Below are positions 1-6,915 of a stretch of 10,635 nucleotides of DNA, in pieces (the first letter of the stretch is position 1; the number at the start of each line of letters is the position of its first letter). Made by a program: the position numbers and the translations under genes. Under the pieces are notes generated by a model that made no database searches, had not been told where the DNA came from, and saw only the letters and a list, made by a program, of their open reading frames with translations. Source of the DNA: an uncultured Clostridia bacterium (GTDB taxonomy: Bacteria; Bacillota; Clostridia; UBA1381). The stretch lies in contig CAKSJU010000080.1 in the NCBI GenBank assembly GCA_934463455.1, positions 1 through 10,635 on the forward strand. The letters run 5' to 3'.

Positions 1-578
1 CCGTCGTTCGGCATATAAATCTGAGAATACAAATATGAAAGTGCTTCTTTTTTATCAATTTTAACGGTTTCATTTTTTTCTGCCCGCTCAATAAAGCATA
101 TGTTATTGAGCGGAATTTTTGCATTGGTTTGGATTCCCTCTTTTCCCGCCCAGGGAGTTCCGTAGGCATAAACAATTCCGTCCTGCGAAAATCTAAGAAG
201 AGGTTTATCACCGTTTACAACAGTACATTTTTCACCCAGAAGCTTTTTCCAAAGAAACATATGGGTGGATTTCCCGGTTCCGCTTTTTGCTAAAAAAGAA
301 ACACCGCTGCCGTTTACGTTCAGTACAACGCCGTGCATTAAAAGACCGTCGGTTTTTGTTAAAAAATCGGAAAGCTTTCGGTAAACAGCAAGAGTTTCAA
401 GATATGCGGGATGATTTACGCTTCCTTCCTCAATTTCGGCGGAGATTTCTTCATCTGTTGCCGAAAGGATTAAATCCGGCACAGCTTCTTCGCAGATATA
501 ATCTTTGCACATTTTTTCAAGAAAATCATATTTGTTATCAAAGCGAATTGTCAAATCCGCAATTTTTGCATAAAACAT
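1..578 (-). CDS. HPr kinase/PEPCK-like P-loop protein, 3' end outside the window
   Basis: The reading frame runs without a stop from ATG 578 to the window edge (192 codons seen), so the C-terminus is missing. A Walker A loop, AKSGTGKST, lies at residues 97-105. It is followed by NGDKP at 122-126 and GTPWAGKE at 140-147. This order is typical of the small HPr-kinase/PEP-carboxykinase-like ATPases of Clostridia. Relatives occur beside PqqD-like proteins and nucleotidyltransferases, and others act as lasso-peptide tailoring kinases; which applies here cannot be seen. The first ~85 residues look like the non-catalytic N-terminal part. AAAGGA stands 12 bases before ATG, a slightly long but acceptable spacing. 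Transcription probably starts near 765, giving a leader of about 185 bases. Family call fairly sure; substrate unknown. Confidence 0.75.
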   Translation of the reverse strand, partial: MFYAKIADLTIRFDNKYDFLEKMCKDYICEEAVPDLILSATDEEISAEIEEGSVNHPAYLETLAVYRKLSDFLTKTDGLLMHGVVLNVNGSGVSFLAKSGTGKSTHMFLWKKLLGEKCTVVNGDKPLLRFSQDGIVYAYGTPWAGKEGIQTNAKIPLNNICFIERAEKNETVKIDKKEALSYLYSQIYMPND

Positions 579-765
579 ATCAATAATTCGTCCTTTGTGT
601 TATTTATAAATATAGTGCAGATGTTTCCCGTCTCTTAAGCGGGGATTACATTTCGAAATTTCAAGGAGAGTTTTAATCTCCCGCTGAAATTTTGAATATA
701 TTGCAAATATATACCATTGGCATAAGAGGGTTTAAAATGTATAACTTCAAACCTCTTATGCCGCC
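579..765 (-). promoter_or_regulatory. Long structured 5' leader with three hairpins
   Basis: This is the untranslated stretch between the promoter and the P-loop gene. Three inverted repeats are visible: GGCATAAGAG arms at 719-762 (14 pairs with one bulge); AAATTTCA/TGAAATTT (656-663 with 685-692) enclosing GGAGA/TCTCC (665-669 with 677-681); and ATGT..CCCG/CGGG..ACAT at 621-650. None is followed by a clear T-run on the minus strand, so they do not look like simple terminators. I could not match the stretch to a riboswitch class I know. It may be a cis-regulatory RNA, or the first hairpin may end or protect the upstream message. Confidence 0.45.
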
Positions 766-771
766 CCTTAC

Positions 772-801
772 ATTATATAATAACAAAGGACACCTTGTCA
801 A
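772..801 (-). promoter_or_regulatory. Consensus sigma-A promoter for the P-loop gene
   Basis: Read on the minus strand, TTGACA (796-801) and TATAAT (772-777) are both perfect and are 18 bases apart. The -35 box starts only seven bases after the stop codon of the upstream secreted-protein gene. Initiation is expected near 765, just before the first leader hairpin. Confidence 0.75.
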
Positions 802-807
802 GTAAAA

Positions 808-1458
808 TTAATCAAGATATACCGCATTTTCCGCAGCCGAATATCTGAAATTGCCTAAACATTTTGTTTCGTCTATAGGAATAATCATTCTGCCTCCGAG
901 AGAATATGATACCGGTGCGTAGCTGTCCCCGTCGGAAAAAGTCAAACGCACAACCGACGAACTGCTGTAAACATCGGATATATACTGACCGCTGTAAGTA
1001 TAAGGGATAGCCGTACCGGTTACTGCTTTAGAGTCATTGCGGGATATATACAGAGTGTTCCAATCCGAAACCCACTTAATATCAAATCCGTATTTTTCCA
1101 AATCTTCGGCAACAATAGCTTCGCATGGTGTCGCTCCATTGTAATAATATGTAGGGATTTGTTTGCCTTTTACATACATTTTTAAGCTTGTTCCGAATAC
1201 TTTATCGGTTTTCTTAACCGAAGCAGTGCTGCCGGAAGAGGATGACGATGATGAAGAGGTTGATATATAGGATGATTTGGTTGATTTAGATGAGCTTGAC
1301 GATTTTGAAGCCCCGGAATGATAATGATATGTTCCGGTTTTTCGATTCCAGTGTCCGCCGTTTGCATCGAGCCTGCCGGGATGAGCCGAAACGCTTCCCG
1401 ATATGAGCAGCGAACAGGCGCAGAGCACGGAAAATATTTTTGTCTTTAAGTTTTTCAT
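808..1458 (-). CDS. Secreted YHYH-motif protein with serine-rich linker and stalk-like domain
   Basis: A 216-residue exported protein. The N-terminus is a classic signal peptide (KNLKTK basic part, hydrophobic core to about residue 20), with likely cleavage after VSA at 25. The mature end begins HPGRLD (26-31), GGHW (34-37) and YHYH (44-47), a histidine-rich motif common in secreted Firmicute proteins and plausibly metal binding. Residues 49-78 are a low-complexity serine-rich spacer. The remainder, with KGKQIPTY and AIVAEDLEKYGFDIKW, resembles the copper-amine-oxidase-N-like stalk domain found on clostridial surface proteins; it is not an enzyme domain. No lipobox or sortase motif is visible, so it is probably released or loosely wall-associated. 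AAAGAAGG (1466-1473) precedes ATG. Function unknown. Confidence 0.8.
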   Translation of the reverse strand: MKNLKTKIFSVLCACSLLISGSVSAHPGRLDANGGHWNRKTGTYHYHSGASKSSSSSKSTKSSYISTSSSSSSSSGSTASVKKTDKVFGTSLKMYVKGKQIPTYYYNGATPCEAIVAEDLEKYGFDIKWVSDWNTLYISRNDSKAVTGTAIPYTYSGQYISDVYSSSSVVRLTFSDGDSYAPVSYSLGGRMIIPIDETKCLGNFRYSAAENAVYLD

Positions 1459-1521
1459 TTAAAAGCCTTCTTTCGTATATTTTTTAAGTAAATTAGCAAT
1501 TACTTACTTCTGCTTTCTTTA

Positions 1522-1550
1522 AGTATATCATAAAAATTCGGATTTGTCAA
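1522..1550 (-). promoter_or_regulatory. Sigma-A promoter for the secreted YHYH protein
   Basis: On the minus strand TTGACA (1545-1550) and TATACT (1522-1527) are 17 bases apart. Between the expected start site (~1515) and the ribosome site lies an imperfect inverted repeat, AAGTAA..TTACTT at 1486-1505, which could be an operator. The promoter is divergent from the one at 1614. Confidence 0.75.
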
Positions 1551-1613
1551 CGAAAAATAGTTTATAAAGTAAAAAATCATCAAAAATAGGTTTTAAAACG
1601 GTAATACCTAAAG

Positions 1614-1642
1614 TTGACATGATTAAAAAAGTGTGATATAAT
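1614..1642 (+). promoter_or_regulatory. Consensus sigma-A promoter of the membrane protein-malQ operon
   Basis: TTGACA (1614-1619) and TATAAT (1637-1642), both perfect, are separated by 17 bases. Initiation is expected near 1649. This placement rules out the upstream TTG at 1644 as a start codon. Confidence 0.85.
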
Positions 1643-1673
1643 TTTGATAAGCTTTCAGGAAGGATTGAGGTCT

Positions 1674-3698
1674 GTGCGTATAAAAAAAATATTGCCGCTT
1701 GCGGGTGTGCTGGTAATTTTCACAATTTGCATAATTAAGCTCAGTACAGGACTCGGCCTTTCGGATAACGGTGATTTTTATAGAGTTATTTCAACCAATG
1801 GCATTCATTGTTTAAATGATGATAAAAGATATTTTAATCCTGAATTTGATTTTGTGATGGATGTGGACGGAGACAGTGTCGGCAGACAGCTTATCGGATT
1901 GTTTGTGCCAAAAAATACCGAGCTTTATTATTCTCCGCATTTTATAATTATCGGATTGTCAAAGGGAATAAATTACATATATAATTTTTTATCAAATTCG
2001 CCTTTGGAAATATACCGTATAAGAGTTATGGGATATTTGTACGCGGTTATGCTTTCTTTGGGAGTGTACGGAATACTGAAGTATTTTACACGGATAAAAT
2101 GTGTTATCGCTGCAATACTTCTTATAGCTTTCGTGTTTTGTGACGGTGCTTATTTGGCGTATTTTAATTCATTTTACGGTGAGCCGCTTCAAATTGTGAG
2201 TATATTGCTGATAACGGCGGGACTTCTCAATATTTATAAAAATAAATCGGCGGTATGGTTTTTAATTACGATTATTGCTGCGCTTTTGCTTGACAGTAAG
2301 CTTGCAAATGTACCTGTATCGGTATTGGTGATTTTGGCTGCTTTTTTGTTAATGAGAAAAAAACTATGGGTAGGCGGAGTTTGTACTGCGGGTATTGCAT
2401 GCACTGTGATTTTTACCCTTTTAATTCCGTCATGGATGAGTGACGAAACGGTTTATCAATCGGTATTTTTCGGAATACTTAAAAATACCGACTATGCACA
2501 GCAATACACAAAAGAGCTGGGCTTGCCCGAAGAATATGCGGCACTGGCGGATACAAACGCATATCTGCCGAATTATCCGGTGGATATAACGACGGAGGAG
2601 TTTAAAAATAATTTTTACGATAAAATCGGGCGTGCCGGCGTATGTGCATTTTATATTAAGCATCCGATTGAATTAATGAAAAAGATTACAAAATCTGTTT
2701 CGTATGCGTCGTCGATAAAACCGCCGTCTTTGGCTTCGGGAATGAAATATCGTATGGATACCGATACCAAGTTCAGCGCATGGAATAATTTCAGAATAAA
2801 AACAAAGCTTTTATATAATCCGTTTTTTATATTTTTTACAATGGGTATTATGACCGCGGCAGGAATATGCGGATTTGTAAATATGATGAAAAAAAGGCGG
2901 TCAGAGGGAGTCTTTGTAATATTTTATTTGTATCTTGCCGCGCTGTATATAAATCTTTTTATGCCGATTTTGGCAAACGGTGAAGCGGATTTGGCAAAGC
3001 ATATGTTTTTCTTTATACAGCTGGTGGATTTGGGCGTATGTGCGGGAATTGTATATATAATTGCGGCAAAGAAATATCAGATTTATGCGGTAGCTGCGGC
3101 AATATTTATGTTTTTTTGCACAGCTTGGCTGAATTTACCGGCAAAATACGAAGCGGTAAGCTTTGCGGGATATGAGTGGACCGTGATTGATGACGACGGT
3201 ATAAATGCCACTCTTGTTTTGAATGGGACAGCAGCGGAAAAAGCCTTTGACAAAAACGGAGAATACGGTAACAATCTCTGGGAAACCAGTGATTTGAGAA
3301 AATGGCTTAACAGTGAGTTTCTTGCCGAGGAGGATTATGCGAAAATAATTCCGACAGAGCATTATGTAACACTTTCAGAGGAGTATGCCGATATGAGCGA
3401 GAGCGGATTTCACTCTTTGTACTGGACTCATTACGGTGACGATATTGATGATGATTATGAAAGAACTTATAGAAAAAAATCGGTCGATAAGGTTTATTTG
3501 CTTACCGCAAAGCAGTATGCGAAGGGTAATTTTAAAAGAGATACCGACGTTAAGTATTGGCTGTGCGAGCCGTACGGAAGACGGGACAGCATGGTAAGAT
3601 ATGCCGATAAAAACGGTTTTGTTCTTCATTGCGATGCAAAAGAAGCATTGGGAGTAAGACCTGTAATAAAAGTAAATAAAGGAGACTTAACAGAATGA
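1674..3698 (+). CDS. Polytopic membrane protein (GT-C-like) with C-terminal DUF6273 domain
   Basis: A 674-residue protein. I choose GTG 1674: AGGAAGG (1657-1663) lies 10 bases upstream, and the open frame further up (TTG 1644) begins before the transcript does. A first helix (residues 4-25) is followed by SDNGDF (30-35), an acidic loop motif, then about ten more helices to residue ~485, with FNSFYGEP at 164-171. This layout resembles GT-C-type glycosyltransferases using lipid-linked sugars, such as WsfD-like proteins, but I cannot confirm catalysis. From ~498 a soluble DUF6273 domain follows, with YEWTVIDDDG, WETSDLRKWLN and a terminal GVRPVIKV. DUF6273 is usually in exported proteins, so the tail probably faces outward. 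The stop overlaps the malQ start (ATGA), implying translational coupling. Confidence 0.75.
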   Translation: MRIKKILPLAGVLVIFTICIIKLSTGLGLSDNGDFYRVISTNGIHCLNDDKRYFNPEFDFVMDVDGDSVGRQLIGLFVPKNTELYYSPHFIIIGLSKGINYIYNFLSNSPLEIYRIRVMGYLYAVMLSLGVYGILKYFTRIKCVIAAILLIAFVFCDGAYLAYFNSFYGEPLQIVSILLITAGLLNIYKNKSAVWFLITIIAALLLDSKLANVPVSVLVILAAFLLMRKKLWVGGVCTAGIACTVIFTLLIPSWMSDETVYQSVFFGILKNTDYAQQYTKELGLPEEYAALADTNAYLPNYPVDITTEEFKNNFYDKIGRAGVCAFYIKHPIELMKKITKSVSYASSIKPPSLASGMKYRMDTDTKFSAWNNFRIKTKLLYNPFFIFFTMGIMTAAGICGFVNMMKKRRSEGVFVIFYLYLAALYINLFMPILANGEADLAKHMFFFIQLVDLGVCAGIVYIIAAKKYQIYAVAAAIFMFFCTAWLNLPAKYEAVSFAGYEWTVIDDDGINATLVLNGTAAEKAFDKNGEYGNNLWETSDLRKWLNSEFLAEEDYAKIIPTEHYVTLSEEYADMSESGFHSLYWTHYGDDIDDDYERTYRKKSVDKVYLLTAKQYAKGNFKRDTDVKYWLCEPYGRRDSMVRYADKNGFVLHCDAKEALGVRPVIKVNKGDLTE

Positions 3699-5149
3699 GA
3701 CAAAGCGGAATATTGATGCACATATCGTCACTTCCGTCGCCGCACGGAATCGGAACTCTCGGCAAGGCGGCATATGAATTTACGGATTTTTTAAAAAAGG
3801 CGGGTCAGCATTTTTGGCAGGTACTTCCGGTAAATCCCACAAGCTATGGGGATTCACCCTATCAATCGCCCTCTGCTTTTGCGGGAAATCCGTATTTTAT
3901 AGATTTGGATGCTTTAAAGGAAGAGGGTCTTTTGTCCGAACATGAAATAAATAATTACTATTTCGGTAAAGGTGCAATTGACTATTATTTACTTTTTCAA
4001 AATCGCTATCCGCTTTTGAGAACTGCATTTCAAAGATTTGAAAAAAATGAAAAATACGAAAAATTTAAAAACGAAAACGCTTTTTGGCTTGAAGAATTTT
4101 CGGTATTTATGGCTTTAAAAGAACAAAATCATTTCAGGTCGTGGATTTACTGGGACAAACCTTTTCGCACGCATGACGAAAAGGCAATACAATCGGTAAA
4201 AGAAAGACTTGCAAATGAGATAGAATTTTATAAATTTTTGCAGTATAAGTTTTTTGAGCAGTGGGAAAAACTAAAAAAGTATGCAAATGAAAATGAAATA
4301 GAAATTATCGGAGATATGCCGATATATGTTGCTCTTGACAGTGCGGAGGTTTGGAGCAGACCGGAGCTTTTTTTGCTGGATGAAGAACATTTGCCGATAA
4401 AGGTTGCTGGTTGTCCTCCGGACGCTTTTTCCTCCGAGGGACAGTTATGGGGCAATCCTCTTTACCGTTGGGACGTTATGGAAAAAGACGGTTTTGCCTG
4501 GTGGATTGAACGGATAAAAATGTCCGAAAAGCTTTTCGATAGGGTGCGGATAGACCATTTCCGCGGCTTTGAAGCGTATTATACAATAGATTACGGAAAA
4601 GAAAATGCAATAGACGGGAAATGGGAAAAAGGTCCGGGAATGAAGCTTTTTAATAAGGTAAAAGAAAAGCTCGGCGACGTAAATATAATTGCCGAGGATT
4701 TGGGTTTTCTGACGGAAGAAGTGCATGAAATGCTAAGAGAAAGCGGCTATCCGGGTATGAAAGTGATGCAGTTTGCATTTGACCCGTACGGAGACAATGT
4801 ATATCTTCCGCATAATCATATAAAAAACTGTGTTGTATATACCGGAACTCATGATAATGATACCACAAAAGGGTGGTACGGCTCGCTTGGCAGCGAAGAA
4901 CGCGAATTTGTAAAAAATTATTTGAGGATAAGCGGAAACGAAACCGATGCGATTACAGCGGCTGCGCTCGGAAGCGTTGCCGAGACGGTTATTGTTCCGA
5001 TTCAGGATTATATGTGCCTCGGGAGTGAGGGAAGAATGAATACCCCGTCCACGCTCGGCGGAAACTGGCTTTTCAGAATTGCCGGGAATGATTTAAACAA
5101 TAATTTGGCGGAGAAAATCAGATATATGACAAAGCTGTACAGACGTTAG
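3695..5149 (+). CDS. malQ: 4-alpha-glucanotransferase (amylomaltase, GH77)
   Basis: A 484-residue cytoplasmic enzyme that transfers alpha-1,4-glucan segments between maltodextrins, used in maltodextrin or glycogen turnover. The length is typical of the short bacterial MalQ type. GH77 signatures are intact: SYGDSPYQSPSAFAGNP at 50-66, GDMPIYVA at 206-213, RIDHFRG at 285-291 with the nucleophile D287, AEDLG at 333-337 with the acid/base E334, and THDND at 385-389 with the third carboxylate D387. The start overlaps the preceding stop by four bases, and AAGGAG lies just upstream inside the membrane-protein gene. No other glycogen or maltose genes are nearby, which is odd for malQ. Confidence 0.95.
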   Translation: MRQSGILMHISSLPSPHGIGTLGKAAYEFTDFLKKAGQHFWQVLPVNPTSYGDSPYQSPSAFAGNPYFIDLDALKEEGLLSEHEINNYYFGKGAIDYYLLFQNRYPLLRTAFQRFEKNEKYEKFKNENAFWLEEFSVFMALKEQNHFRSWIYWDKPFRTHDEKAIQSVKERLANEIEFYKFLQYKFFEQWEKLKKYANENEIEIIGDMPIYVALDSAEVWSRPELFLLDEEHLPIKVAGCPPDAFSSEGQLWGNPLYRWDVMEKDGFAWWIERIKMSEKLFDRVRIDHFRGFEAYYTIDYGKENAIDGKWEKGPGMKLFNKVKEKLGDVNIIAEDLGFLTEEVHEMLRESGYPGMKVMQFAFDPYGDNVYLPHNHIKNCVVYTGTHDNDTTKGWYGSLGSEEREFVKNYLRISGNETDAITAAALGSVAETVIVPIQDYMCLGSEGRMNTPSTLGGNWLFRIAGNDLNNNLAEKIRYMTKLYRR

Positions 5150-5166
5150 GAAAGGAAGTACGATTT

Positions 5167-5451
5167 ATGAAAAAAAATAAGAAGATGCTGGCAGTTCTGC
5201 TCGGTGCGGCGGCAGTAGGATTATATCGGGCGGTAAAGGGAAAAGGTGCGTTCAACAGAATGCGTTTTGCAAATCAGCATGAGGCTGTATCCCGATATGT
5301 CGAAGCTCATCATCCCGGGGCTGTATATTCAAGTATAGAAGCGGTTGGTGAGGGGTGGTCGTGCGTTGTAAACGACGGCGGTGAAAAATATCTGCTGTAC
5401 ATAACCTGTGCCGATGACGGAGTATATATTTTTGAAGAAAATAAAATTTGA
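5167..5451 (+). CDS. Small membrane-anchored protein of unknown function
   Basis: A 94-residue protein I do not recognise. A basic MKKNKK start is followed by a short hydrophobic stretch (LAVLLGAAAVGLY, 8-20), which could be a weak signal anchor, then KGKG and a soluble tail of about 65 residues. The tail ends in a compact beta-looking segment (GWSCVVNDGGEKYLLYITCADDGVYIF within 63-89) with two cysteines, reminiscent of small single-domain periplasm-facing folds. AGGAAAGGAAG precedes ATG, and the gap from malQ is only 17 bases, so the gene is almost certainly cotranscribed with malQ and the membrane protein. No terminator follows it before the next gene. Confidence 0.7.
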   Translation: MKKNKKMLAVLLGAAAVGLYRAVKGKGAFNRMRFANQHEAVSRYVEAHHPGAVYSSIEAVGEGWSCVVNDGGEKYLLYITCADDGVYIFEENKI

Positions 5452-5482
5452 TTTGTATATATTTCGGCTTGTTCGGACAAAA

Positions 5483-5488
5483 TATAAT
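5483..5488 (+). promoter_or_regulatory. Possible -10 box upstream of the DUF1540 gene
   Basis: TATAAT is perfect, but no good -35 box lies 16-18 bases upstream. An imperfect inverted repeat, TTGTTCGGACAA (5469-5480), sits immediately before it and could be an operator supporting an activator-dependent start. A perfect 14-base AT palindrome (5511-5524) lies before the ribosome site but may be only composition. Confidence 0.3.
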
Positions 5489-5537
5489 TGTGCTTTTCAA
5501 CGAGGCATAAAAAATTATAATTTTGGAGGAACATAAA

Positions 5538-5708
5538 ATGAGCTGTAGCTGTAATATCAATGAATCAATCAAATGTACTGTACAACAGTGTAAAAACCAT
5601 TGCAAAGATAAGGACTATTGTTCTTTGGATTGCATTACGGTAGGAACTCATGAGGCAAATCCGACAATGAGCGAATGTACAGATTGCAAGTCTTTTAAGT
5701 TATCATAA
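5538..5708 (+). CDS. DUF1540 cysteine-rich small protein
   Basis: A 56-residue protein starting at ATG 5538. GGAGG (5525-5529) lies eight bases upstream; the in-frame TTG at 5523 overlaps that site and is rejected. It contains nine cysteines, at residues 3, 5, 13, 18, 22, 28, 32, 47 and 50. The pattern KCTVQQCKNHC, then C...C.ITVG, then CTDCKSF at the C-terminus is the DUF1540 signature. These proteins are common in spore-forming Clostridia and are presumed to bind metal; no reaction is known. It lies 86 bases after the small membrane protein, so it may be read from the upstream operon or from its own weak promoter. A strong terminator follows seven bases after the stop. Confidence 0.85.
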   Translation: MSCSCNINESIKCTVQQCKNHCKDKDYCSLDCITVGTHEANPTMSECTDCKSFKLS

Positions 5709-5714
5709 TCAGAC

Positions 5715-5760
5715 GGAGCTGTTTAAAAAGTCAACTGGCTTTTTAAACAGCTCCTTTTTT
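5715..5760 (+). terminator. Strong intrinsic terminator of the malQ/DUF1540 run
   Basis: Perfect 16-base arms, GGAGCTGTTTAAAAAG (5715-5730) and its complement (5739-5754), with an eight-base loop and six T residues (5755-5760). The right arm plus T-run recurs, inverted, at 9930-9951. Confidence 0.92.
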
Positions 5761-5916
5761 GAGGGCGTAGCAAAAAAGCATTTTAATATAATAAAAAATG
5801 ATAATTTTGAGTTTTTTTCAAAAATTTATAAAATTAGATTATTTTATAATATATTATCTAAGTAACACATGCCTTTTTGCACTCCGGAGTTTTTTTACAT
5901 TCCCTATGTCTTTTTC
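5761..5916. other. AT-rich spacer without a visible gene
   Basis: It begins with GGCGTAGCAAA (5764-5774), also found at 10004-10014, and continues as very AT-rich DNA. A CTCCGGAG palindrome followed by T residues (5882-5896) has no loop and is not called a terminator. No convincing coding sequence is seen on either strand. Confidence 0.5.
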
Positions 5917-5945
5917 TTGATTTTTTTTAGAATATGTTGTATAAT
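5917..5945 (+). promoter_or_regulatory. Sigma-A promoter of the aldose epimerase gene
   Basis: TTGATT (5917-5922) and TATAAT (5940-5945) are 17 bases apart, placing initiation near 5952 and leaving a short leader before ATG 5980. Confidence 0.7.
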
Positions 5946-5979
5946 AAATTTGAAAGACAAAAATAAAGGAGATGGACAA

Positions 5980-6834
5980 ATGGCTAAAGAGATTACAATA
6001 TCGAATAATATGATTGAAGTCACGATAAGTACATTTGGAGCGGAGCTGCAAAGTATGAAGAAAAACGGTGAAGAATATTTGTGGGACGGAAATCCCGAAG
6101 TATGGTCGGGACGCGCACCGATTCTTTTCCCGATATGCGGAGGTCTTAAGGACGATAAATATATTTTTGAGGGCAGGGAATATACTTTGCCGAAGCATGG
6201 CTTTGCCAAATTAAGCGAATTTGAGGTGGTAAGCACTGAAAAGGAAAAAGCGGTTTTTCTTTTGAAATCTTCGCCGGAGACATTAAAATGTTATCCGTTT
6301 GAATTTGAACTTTGTGTTACATACTGTCTCGATCGGGATACTTTAAAAATAGATTATACTGTTTCAAATAAAGGGCAGGGTGACATGTATTTTGCGATAG
6401 GTGCGCATGAAGCTTATGCGTGCCCGGAGGGAATAGAGGATTACAGCGTTATTTTTGAAAAAGAAGAAATTTTCGAAAGCAATGTTCTGCACGGAAATCT
6501 TCTCGGTCATGAAACGATTGTCTTGGGAGAGAATACCTGTGAACTTCCGCTCAAATACGAATATTTTGCGATTGATGCACAGAACTTTTTGAATTTAAAA
6601 TCAAGAAAAGCAACACTTAAAAACAGAAAAACGGGAAAAAGTATTGAGGTTTGCTTTGACGGATTGGATTACTTCCTTTTGTGGACAAAACCGACCGGAA
6701 GATATATCTGCCTTGAGCCGTGGACCGGAGTGCCCGACTTTGTTGACAGTGATTATGATTTTACTCATAAAAAAGGAATTATCAAGCTTGCTTCGGGAGA
6801 GGTATGCTCTAAGAAGCATAGTATAAAATTATAA
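5980..6834 (+). CDS. Aldose 1-epimerase family protein (GalM/LacX-like)
   Basis: A 284-residue cytoplasmic protein. ATG 5980 is preceded by AAAGGAGA; the same frame extends to 5869 but that part lies before the promoter start and encodes an implausible peptide. Family features are PKHGFAK at 71-77 (H73), GAHEAY at 141-146 (H143) and LEPWTGVPD at 245-253 (E246, the expected catalytic base). The family interconverts alpha and beta anomers of free sugars; this LacX-like subgroup has uncertain substrates. GAHEAY carries Glu where relatives usually have Pro. It is a single-gene unit converging on the GH127 gene; mutarotation of arabinose released by that enzyme is a reasonable but unproved role. 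Confidence 0.88.
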   Translation: MAKEITISNNMIEVTISTFGAELQSMKKNGEEYLWDGNPEVWSGRAPILFPICGGLKDDKYIFEGREYTLPKHGFAKLSEFEVVSTEKEKAVFLLKSSPETLKCYPFEFELCVTYCLDRDTLKIDYTVSNKGQGDMYFAIGAHEAYACPEGIEDYSVIFEKEEIFESNVLHGNLLGHETIVLGENTCELPLKYEYFAIDAQNFLNLKSRKATLKNRKTGKSIEVCFDGLDYFLLWTKPTGRYICLEPWTGVPDFVDSDYDFTHKKGIIKLASGEVCSKKHSIKL

Positions 6835-6862
6835 GAATATGAGATAAAAAAAGGTCAAAAGA

Positions 6863-6900
6863 GCCGCAGCGAAATAGGTGCATTTTGCTGCGGCTTTTTT
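6863..6900 (+). terminator. Hairpin terminator between convergent genes
   Basis: GCCGCAGC (6863-6870) pairs with GCTGCGGC (6887-6894), followed by TTTTTT (6895-6900). A-rich DNA on the other side (6846-6860) gives a weaker T-run on the minus strand, so it could also end the GH127 message. Confidence 0.85.
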
Positions 6901-6915
6901 GGCGTGAAGCATGAT

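Noticed and set aside
287..586. Open frame of 99 codons on the plus strand
   Set aside because: It lies antisense to the P-loop gene, has low-complexity basic composition, and lacks a ribosome site.
675..723. Short minus-strand peptide frame in the leader (MPMVYICN...)
   Set aside because: It has no ribosome site and starts inside the first hairpin; not credible as a leader or precursor peptide.
1644..1673. TTG start ten codons upstream for the membrane protein
   Set aside because: It begins right after the -10 box, before the predicted transcript start, and would put the ribosome site inside the coding region.
5882..5896. CTCCGGAG palindrome followed by T residues as a terminator
   Set aside because: It has no loop-forming space, a very short stem, and no gene immediately upstream to terminate.
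5869..5979. Upstream extension of the epimerase reading frame
   Set aside because: It crosses the promoter and encodes a hydrophobic peptide foreign to the family; ATG 5980 has the ribosome site.
5854..6236. Minus-strand open frames opposite the epimerase start
   Set aside because: They are shadows of the epimerase gene and its promoter, without family features or ribosome sites.
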